DNA of 9,136 nucleotides from an uncultured Lactobacillaceae bacterium (GTDB lineage Bacteria; Bacillota; Bacilli; Lactobacillales; Lactobacillaceae), in contig CAKQCC010000028.1 in NCBI GenBank assembly GCA_934216625.1, forward strand, positions 1-9,136. Direction: 5' to 3'. Each line of letters begins with the position of its first letter. Position 1 is the stretch's first letter. Both the position numbers and the translations under genes were made by a program. The notes beneath the pieces were generated by a model, which was not told where the DNA came from, searched no databases, and saw nothing but the letters and a program-made list of their open reading frames with translations. This document shows positions 5,356 through 9,136 of the stretch, piece after piece.

Positions 5356-6393
5356 ATGGTTAATCATTATTTAAAGCCAGTTTGGCTAGGAATGATTACT
5401 TTAGCGCTTGGCGTTTGTTTGTCAATCACCGGTTTCTCGGGATCGGCTAATGAAAATAAATTGCAGATTAACTCACCGCAATCTCGACCGGTTTACGATC
5501 TTTCACAGTGGCAAGGCCAGATCTCTGGCCCGCAAGCCGCAGCACTAAAGAACGAAGCCCAGTTCGTAATCCTAAAGGCTGAAAATGGTGGATTAGTGAC
5601 CGACCCACAATTTAATCACAGTGCCAATGAAATGAATACGCACGGGGTTCCCTATGGTGCCTATGATTATAGCTTATATGCAAATGATGATCAGGCTAGG
5701 GCTGAAGCTGATGCTCTTTACCAGCGAGCTCCGCAGGCAAATTTTTACGTTAATGATTCAGAAACTAATCACGCCAAAAATGGTTTAGATTCAGCTACCC
5801 AGGCTTGGGCAAACGAAATTCATCAGTTAACGAGTAAGCCCGCAATTTTATACAGTAATTTATCGTTCATGAATCATTTTCAACCCCAAACTCGTAACGC
5901 GTACGATGGTTTATGGGTAGCTGATTACGGAGTTGAACCGGATCCTAATTATCATTATGATCTCTGGCAATACACCGACCGATACCCAAGTTCAACCTTA
6001 AAACAAAGGGTCGATGCCTCAATTTTCCCTAAAGGTACTAATAAGCCGGAAGCGTTTTGGATCGGTGGCCCTAATCGTGACCATTCTTCACCGATTCAAG
6101 AAGTTAGTCCGAACTCTGATTACTCAAAATCAAGAATTAAATATAATTCACATTATTATCGTTCGAACCGGGTTAAAGCCCTAAAGGTAATTGGCAAAAG
6201 CGGCATTAATCTTTATAGCTTAAATCGTAAGAAAATTGATCACGTTAAATTTGGTACGGTTTTACGAGTTAAATATTATAAACATTATTATTATCATACT
6301 TTAGGCAACATCACCAAAGCAATTGGGGTTCATAATGGTAAACCTGATTTGTTCTCATCGAACAAGGCCGTGGTGAAATGGTACCGACGGTGA
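5356..6393 (+). CDS. Secreted GH25 lysozyme (muramidase) with a basic C-terminal module
   Basis: Cleaves the N-acetylmuramic acid to N-acetylglucosamine bond in peptidoglycan, outside the cell. A Sec signal peptide occupies about residues 1-31 (basic start, hydrophobic 11-27, GSA before the likely cut). The GH25 domain (about 45-225) shows the usual acidic residues: D48 in VYDLSQWQG, the DxE pair D134/E136 in VNDSET, D190 in LWVADYG, then LWQYT (203-207) and VDASIF (219-224). After a Ser/Pro/Asn-rich linker, residues of about 262-345 form a Tyr/Lys/His-rich basic domain (YNSHYYRSNR, KYYKHYYYH) reminiscent of SH3-like or SLAP/DUF5776-type wall-binding modules of lactobacilli. That assignment is tentative. 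AAGGA stands 11 nt before the ATG. The family includes autolysins and prophage endolysins, but the signal peptide and lack of phage neighbours favour a housekeeping wall hydrolase. Confidence 0.9.
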   Translation: MVNHYLKPVWLGMITLALGVCLSITGFSGSANENKLQINSPQSRPVYDLSQWQGQISGPQAAALKNEAQFVILKAENGGLVTDPQFNHSANEMNTHGVPYGAYDYSLYANDDQARAEADALYQRAPQANFYVNDSETNHAKNGLDSATQAWANEIHQLTSKPAILYSNLSFMNHFQPQTRNAYDGLWVADYGVEPDPNYHYDLWQYTDRYPSSTLKQRVDASIFPKGTNKPEAFWIGGPNRDHSSPIQEVSPNSDYSKSRIKYNSHYYRSNRVKALKVIGKSGINLYSLNRKKIDHVKFGTVLRVKYYKHYYYHTLGNITKAIGVHNGKPDLFSSNKAVVKWYRR

Positions 6394-6414
6394 GGATTAA
6401 TTAATTTAATAATA

Positions 6415-6445
6415 AAAAATCCCGTTCGAAACGAACGGGATTTTT
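6415..6445. terminator. Bidirectional terminator between the lysozyme and VOC genes
   Basis: Perfect 14-bp arms (6415-6428 and 6432-6445) surround an AAA loop. The core CCCGTTCG/CGAACGGG is flanked by A5 on the left and T5 on the right, so it works on both strands. It lies 21 nt after the lysozyme stop and 24 nt from the VOC stop, serving the convergent genes. Confidence 0.9.
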
Positions 6446-6469
6446 GTTTATCTTAGTTTGATTTAATGA

Positions 6470-6859
6470 TTAAAGAATTTGGCAAAATTCAATGGCTTCG
6501 TGATTCGGACCCTGGATCTTGAAGAAATGAATTCCGTGTTTCCAGTAGGCTGGAATGGATTCCACGTGCTGATCTAACATGTGGTAGCCTTCTTTTTTGG
6601 CTTCAGCAAACGCCTTGTCGGCATCGGTGCAGTTGACCGCAATGTGGTTAATTGCACCATCCGCGTTTGCACACGGATCACCTTCCCAGGTTTCAATCAT
6701 TAAGTTGTTGTACTTCATGAAAGCACAGCGGTTGCCTTGATTATTAAATAATCCGGCTTCTTTGAAACCAAGTGACTTATAAAATTTGATGGTTTCGTCT
6801 AAGTTGTTAGCTGGAATCCCAACGTGTTGAACCCCAGTAAAGTATTTATCTAATGCCAT
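6470..6859 (-). CDS. VOC (glyoxalase/dioxygenase fold) protein
   Basis: A 129-residue single-unit protein of the vicinal oxygen chelate superfamily, two beta-alpha-beta-beta-beta modules that form a metal site, usually across a dimer. The four ligand positions appear filled: H12 in VQHVGIP, E56 in MIETWEG, H72 in NHIAV and E124 in HEAIEF. It could be an active metalloenzyme such as a lyase, isomerase or glyoxalase-like protein, but the substrate cannot be read. AAGAGG precedes the ATG by about 8 nt. The dehydrogenase gene stops 15 nt upstream on the same strand with no terminator, so the two form an operon in the order dehydrogenase, VOC. The partner suggests a sugar, polyol or carbonyl substrate, but this is inference. 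Confidence 0.87.
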   Translation of the reverse strand: MALDKYFTGVQHVGIPANNLDETIKFYKSLGFKEAGLFNNQGNRCAFMKYNNLMIETWEGDPCANADGAINHIAVNCTDADKAFAEAKKEGYHMLDQHVESIPAYWKHGIHFFKIQGPNHEAIEFCQIL

Positions 6860-6874
6860 ATTAAAACCTCTTAA

Positions 6875-7870
6875 TTAAGCGTCAATTTTGACAACACATT
6901 TACCAGTGTACTTGCCACTTAATGCGTCGGAAACGTCTTCTAATTTGATGAGGTTCTTAACGATTGGGGCAACTTTAACTTCACCGGTGGATAACATTGC
7001 TAATGAATCAACAAAGGCGTTCGGGTTAATGAAAGAACCTTTAATGGTTAATTCTTTCTGGTAAACCTTGTAAGTATTCATGGAGAAGTGCTGATTTGGT
7101 TTGCCAACTCCGAACATCAAGACTTGAGCACCTTTAACGGTCGCGTTAACGGCAGCTTCTTGGGTGGCTGGTAAACCAACGGCGTCAACGGTGATGTCAT
7201 ATTTAGCCGGGATCTTTTCCTTCGTTGAATTAATGACGTGGTCAACACCGGTTGCTTTTTGTTCTTCAGCTAACTTATCGTCGTGACGACCAACTAAGTC
7301 AACTTCGTGAACTCCATAAGCCTTTAAGATCTGGCAGAATAATAAGCCTTCGAAGCCATCACCGATCACTAAGGCGCGCTGGTACGGAGAAGTGTGCAAT
7401 AACTTAACACCGTGTAAAGCACAAGATACTGGTTCAGTCGTTGCGGCGTCTTTTAGCGGTACGTTACTTGGCACGTGGTAAACGTTAGTAGCTGGAGCAG
7501 TGAAGGCGTGTTCTAAACCACCATTGCGGGTTACACCAACGGCTGATAAGTTTTCACACATTTCAGGAATGCCGATGTGGCAATAACGGCATTTGCCACA
7601 ATAGATGTTCGGGTCAACCGTTACTCGGTCGCCTTTTTTAAAGCCCTTGACTTTGGAGCCAGTGGCTTCAACAACTCCAGAAACTTCGTGACCGAGTACG
7701 ATCGGCGGAACGGCTGGAGCAGAACCCGGAAGTCCGTTGTATAACGCGTTATCGGTACCACAAATTCCGGCGTATTTAGCATCAATTAATACTTCATTTG
7801 GTTTCGGGGCTGGTTTTTGAATGTCTTCGATTTGGAAGTTCTTAACGCCCTTTAAAACTAAAGCCTTCAT
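6875..7870 (-). CDS. Zinc-dependent MDR dehydrogenase, mannitol 2-dehydrogenase-like
   Basis: A 331-residue medium-chain dehydrogenase. Catalytic-zinc residues are C37 (GICGTD) and H61/E62 (GHEVSG), with E146 (TEP) probable. The structural-zinc lobe has C91, C94, C97 and C105. The Rossmann loop is GDGFEG (170-175). The stretches ALYNGLPGS, VTVDPNIYCG, NLSAVGVTRNGG, GAQVLMFGVG and GSFINPNAF closely recall, from memory, the mannitol 2-dehydrogenases of Leuconostoc and heterofermentative lactobacilli (about 336-338 residues), which reduce fructose to mannitol and reoxidise NAD(P)H. A paralog acting on another polyol is possible. The expected acidic residue after the second Rossmann strand is replaced by GR (VDLVGRHDD), so NADPH use is possible. 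GGAG lies 10 nt before the ATG. A dyad operator and promoter lie upstream. Confidence 0.88.
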   Translation of the reverse strand: MKALVLKGVKNFQIEDIQKPAPKPNEVLIDAKYAGICGTDNALYNGLPGSAPAVPPIVLGHEVSGVVEATGSKVKGFKKGDRVTVDPNIYCGKCRYCHIGIPEMCENLSAVGVTRNGGLEHAFTAPATNVYHVPSNVPLKDAATTEPVSCALHGVKLLHTSPYQRALVIGDGFEGLLFCQILKAYGVHEVDLVGRHDDKLAEEQKATGVDHVINSTKEKIPAKYDITVDAVGLPATQEAAVNATVKGAQVLMFGVGKPNQHFSMNTYKVYQKELTIKGSFINPNAFVDSLAMLSTGEVKVAPIVKNLIKLEDVSDALSGKYTGKCVVKIDA

Positions 7871-7908
7871 AGAATTGTTACTCCTTTATAAAGCAATTAT
7901 TAATTAAG

Positions 7909-7923
7909 AGTGGATTAACCACT
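7909..7923 (-). repeat. Small hairpin in the dehydrogenase leader
   Basis: AGTGG-ATTAA-CCACT is a perfect 5-bp inverted repeat that extends by three weaker pairs. It lies between the presumed start site and the ribosome-binding site (complement of 7881-7887). No T-run follows on the minus strand, so it is not a terminator. It may stabilise the mRNA or be an operator half. Confidence 0.35.
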
Positions 7924-7948
7924 TTTAATTTTAGTTCAAAATTAAATC

Positions 7949-7973
7949 TGATGAAATTGTAAGCGTTTCATCA
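7949..7973. promoter_or_regulatory. 25-bp dyad operator in the dehydrogenase promoter
   Basis: TGATGAAA (7949-7956) and TTTCATCA (7966-7973) are perfect 8-bp inverted arms around a 9-bp spacer (TTGTAAGCG). It lies immediately downstream of the minus-strand -10, about where transcription should start, a typical repressor position. The TGTAAGCG part recalls a catabolite-response element, but the full cre consensus is not met. Confidence 0.5.
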
Positions 7974-7976
7974 CTT

Positions 7977-8009
7977 ATTATAATAATCTTTTTGGTTTAT
8001 TAAATCCAA
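7977..8009 (-). promoter_or_regulatory. Promoter of the dehydrogenase-VOC operon
   Basis: Reading the minus strand, TTGGAT (8009-8004) is followed by TATTAT (7985-7980) at 18 bp, or by a perfect TATAAT (7982-7977) at 21 bp. The first pairing has acceptable spacing. Transcription would begin in the dyad next to it. Confidence 0.45.
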
Positions 8010-8051
8010 TTTTAAAATTGATTTTTTAGATTTAAAAATGACCGTTGATTC

Positions 8052-8060
8052 TGATAAAAT
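8052..8060 (+). promoter_or_regulatory. Extended -10 promoter of the SDR-like gene
   Basis: TGATAAAAT is TGn plus TAAAAT (8055-8060), with a poor -35 candidate TTTAAA (8031-8036) 18 bp upstream. The strong ribosome-binding site GGGAGG (8072-8077) and GTG 8086 follow. Confidence 0.5.
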
Positions 8061-8085
8061 AGAACGTTAGTGGGAGGAAAATTCG

Positions 8086-8661
8086 GTGAAAAACGTTCTA
8101 ATTTTGGGACACCAACATCCAATTGCTAAAGCTGTCAATAGGGCTTTAAATGATCGAGCCGGCTTTCAGCCGGTAATGCTTGAATCCAATGATCTGGATC
8201 ATGCTTCAAACTATGTAAAGGCGTTAGCTCATCAGAACGTGATCGCCTCTTTTCTGGGCCCGATGAACGTTGATTTAGCTTTTGAGGCGTTATTCGACGC
8301 CATCGGTCAGGTTCATCCGCCATTAACCCAGTTCTTGATGCTTTCGCACGCCGGGGTTAATTCAGAATTTAAGGGAACTGTTGACTACCCAGGCGTTAGC
8401 AGCGTTAAAGAATATTTGAATGAACAACGTTACGCAATTAAAGTAGTTGACGAGTCCGGAATTCCTTCCACGATTTTGCGACCGGTCAGGATCGTCCCCG
8501 GATCTCGTTCAGCAGTTAGCGTAATTCAAGAGGGGCGTCCGGTTCCAGCCGGACTGGTCAGCAGGCAAAACGTGGTTCGAATTGCGCTTGACGTGATTAT
8601 TCATCAGCGCTATTTGAATCAGTCAATTGCCATTGTTAATCGAGGTGAAAATAATGATTAA
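8086..8661 (+). CDS. Atypical SDR-like NAD(P)-binding protein
   Basis: A 191-residue Rossmann-fold protein resembling the NmrA-like/atypical SDR group (SDR_a5, NAD(P)H-binding). Strand 1 runs into GHQHPIA (G8-A14), where relatives have GxxGxxG or GATGxxG. Only the first glycine remains, with H11 and A14 at the other positions. Further family-like stretches are FLMLSHAG (83-90), KEYLNEQRYAIKVVDESGI (108-126), the STILRPVRI segment (128-136) and NQSIAIVNRG near the end. It is slightly shorter than the usual 205-220 residues, and the classical YxxxK pair is absent as is common in this group. It may be an oxidoreductase or only a dinucleotide-sensing protein. The GTG start has GGGAGG at 8 nt. Its end overlaps the next gene by 8 nt, indicating translational coupling. 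Confidence 0.8.
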   Translation: MKNVLILGHQHPIAKAVNRALNDRAGFQPVMLESNDLDHASNYVKALAHQNVIASFLGPMNVDLAFEALFDAIGQVHPPLTQFLMLSHAGVNSEFKGTVDYPGVSSVKEYLNEQRYAIKVVDESGIPSTILRPVRIVPGSRSAVSVIQEGRPVPAGLVSRQNVVRIALDVIIHQRYLNQSIAIVNRGENND

Positions 8662-9007
8662 AATTACTCCAGAACAATTAGATGAAATCAAATCACAATT
8701 AAGGGATGCGCAAAAGCATTCTCATTTCGTGATTTTTGAATCTTATCATCCAGATACTAACGAAACTTTTCGAATGATTACTGATTACCAAAGCTATTTA
8801 AAGATTAGAAAACACCGTTCAGCCAAAACGCCGATGCGGATCGTTCGCGACATCGTCCCGGTTAGTGATGATCTAGCAATGTGGGCGATCAGTGAAAACG
8901 AAGCGGCTCGAGCCCAGGATTCTAAGGCAATGTCTGGAATCCTGGATGAGGTTAACTACTACATTAATCAAGTCTTAGCTGATAATAAATTGCCCAAAAA
9001 TAAGTAA
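8654..9007 (+). CDS. Uncharacterised 117-residue soluble protein
   Basis: ATG 8654 has GAGGTGA (8643-8649) at proper spacing and overlaps the previous stop by 8 nt. The frame also opens at TTG 8627, but that start has no ribosome-binding site. The product has no signal peptide or membrane helix. It is mixed and charged: an N-terminal helix (TPEQLDEIKSQLRDAQKH), a strand-rich middle (HFVIFESYH, ETFRMITDY), and a helical C-terminal half (DDLAMWAISENEAARAQD, LDEVNYYINQVLADN). I do not recognise a family. Coupling to the NAD(P)-binding protein suggests a joint role, and the next gene is rexB, beyond a terminator. Confidence 0.75.
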   Translation: MIKITPEQLDEIKSQLRDAQKHSHFVIFESYHPDTNETFRMITDYQSYLKIRKHRSAKTPMRIVRDIVPVSDDLAMWAISENEAARAQDSKAMSGILDEVNYYINQVLADNKLPKNK

Positions 9008-9019
9008 AATAATTTAATC

Positions 9020-9050
9020 AACCGTCAACTGACGTGACGGTTTTTGTTTT
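9020..9050 (+). terminator. Rho-independent terminator before rexB
   Basis: AACCGTCA (9020-9027) and TGACGGTT (9035-9042) form a perfect 8-bp stem around a 7-nt loop, followed by a T-rich tail (TTTTTGTTTTT, 9041-9051). It ends the SDR-like/unknown-protein unit. Confidence 0.85.
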
Positions 9051-9068
9051 TAGCTAGGAAGGAATAGC

Positions 9069-9136
9069 TTGTCACTTCAATTTATCTTAGGACGTGCGGG
9101 TGATGATCACGAATTGGTGATTGCACATCAGTTGAT
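9069..9136 (+). CDS. rexB: ATP-dependent exonuclease/helicase subunit B, RexB, 5' end only
   Basis: Starting at TTG 9069 behind AGGAAGGAA (9056-9064), 22 codons are visible before the window ends: MSLQFILGRAGDDHEL and on. This matches, from memory, the N-terminus of lactic-acid-bacterial RexB, the AddB-type partner of RexA in double-strand-break resection and recombination repair. Bacillus AddB has a Walker A motif (GRSGSGKT) here. This protein has GRAGDDHE without the lysine, which is typical of RexB. No clear promoter lies between the terminator and the start, so expression may rely on read-through or on a promoter I did not recognise. Confidence 0.75.
   Translation, partial: MSLQFILGRAGDDHELVIAHQL

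Noticed and set aside
7959..7972. Catabolite-response element (cre) reading of TGTAAGCGTTTCAT
   Set aside because: It matches the left half and the central CG, but the right half falls one base short of the 14-bp consensus on either strand. It is noted only as a degenerate possibility inside the dyad.
8159..8173. CCGGCT-TTC-AGCCGG hairpin
   Set aside because: It lies inside the SDR-like coding region with no following T-run. It is explained by codons and is not a terminator.
8627..8653. Nine-residue N-terminal extension of the unknown protein from TTG 8627
   Set aside because: No ribosome-binding site precedes it, whereas ATG 8654 has GAGGTGA at correct spacing and a typical coupled overlap with the previous stop.

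Overview
The window looks like the chromosome of a heterofermentative lactic acid bacterium (Lactobacillaceae, low to moderate GC). Three things point there: the start of a RexB-type exonuclease/helicase subunit at the right edge, a zinc dehydrogenase that closely resembles lactobacillar/Leuconostoc mannitol 2-dehydrogenases, and many TTG/GTG starts behind strong Shine-Dalgarno sequences. No species can be named. Nothing looks like phage, IS element, CRISPR, tRNA or rRNA. It reads as ordinary chromosome with a cluster of poorly characterised cell-envelope genes.

Layout. (1) 1-1107: 3' part of a PLP-dependent class I/II aminotransferase, closed by a terminator at 1149-1196. (2) 1268-2136: an AT-rich unit with an extended -10 promoter, two tandem paralogous four-helix membrane proteins (DUF1516/YisL-like) and an unlisted 41-residue one-helix membrane protein starting at TTG, closed by a terminator at 2173-2197. 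(3) About 2205-6393: four same-strand envelope genes. These are a cardiolipin synthase, a YdcZ-type DMT transporter, a basic lipoprotein that appears to start at the very rare codon ATT, and a secreted GH25 lysozyme whose promoter region carries an exact WalR-type box. (4) A bidirectional terminator (6415-6445) separates these from a minus-strand pair, the mannitol-dehydrogenase-like enzyme followed by a VOC/glyoxalase-fold protein. (5) A divergent intergenic region (7871-8085) holds both promoters and a 25-bp dyad just downstream of the minus-strand -10. (6) 8086-9007: an atypical SDR-like NAD(P)-binding protein overlapping a 117-residue unknown protein, then a terminator. (7) 9069-end: the first codons of rexB.

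How the genes may work together (inference). Region 3 concerns membrane lipid and wall maintenance: anionic phospholipid synthesis, a transporter, a surface lipoprotein and a wall hydrolase. The WalR-like box suggests that the lysozyme answers to the essential WalKR wall-homeostasis system. The mannitol-dehydrogenase-like gene would regenerate oxidised cofactor by reducing a ketose such as fructose, and the dyad at its start site looks like a repressor operator. The best leads are the WalR box, the ATT start, the dyad operator, the small membrane-protein unit and the uncharacterised lipoprotein.
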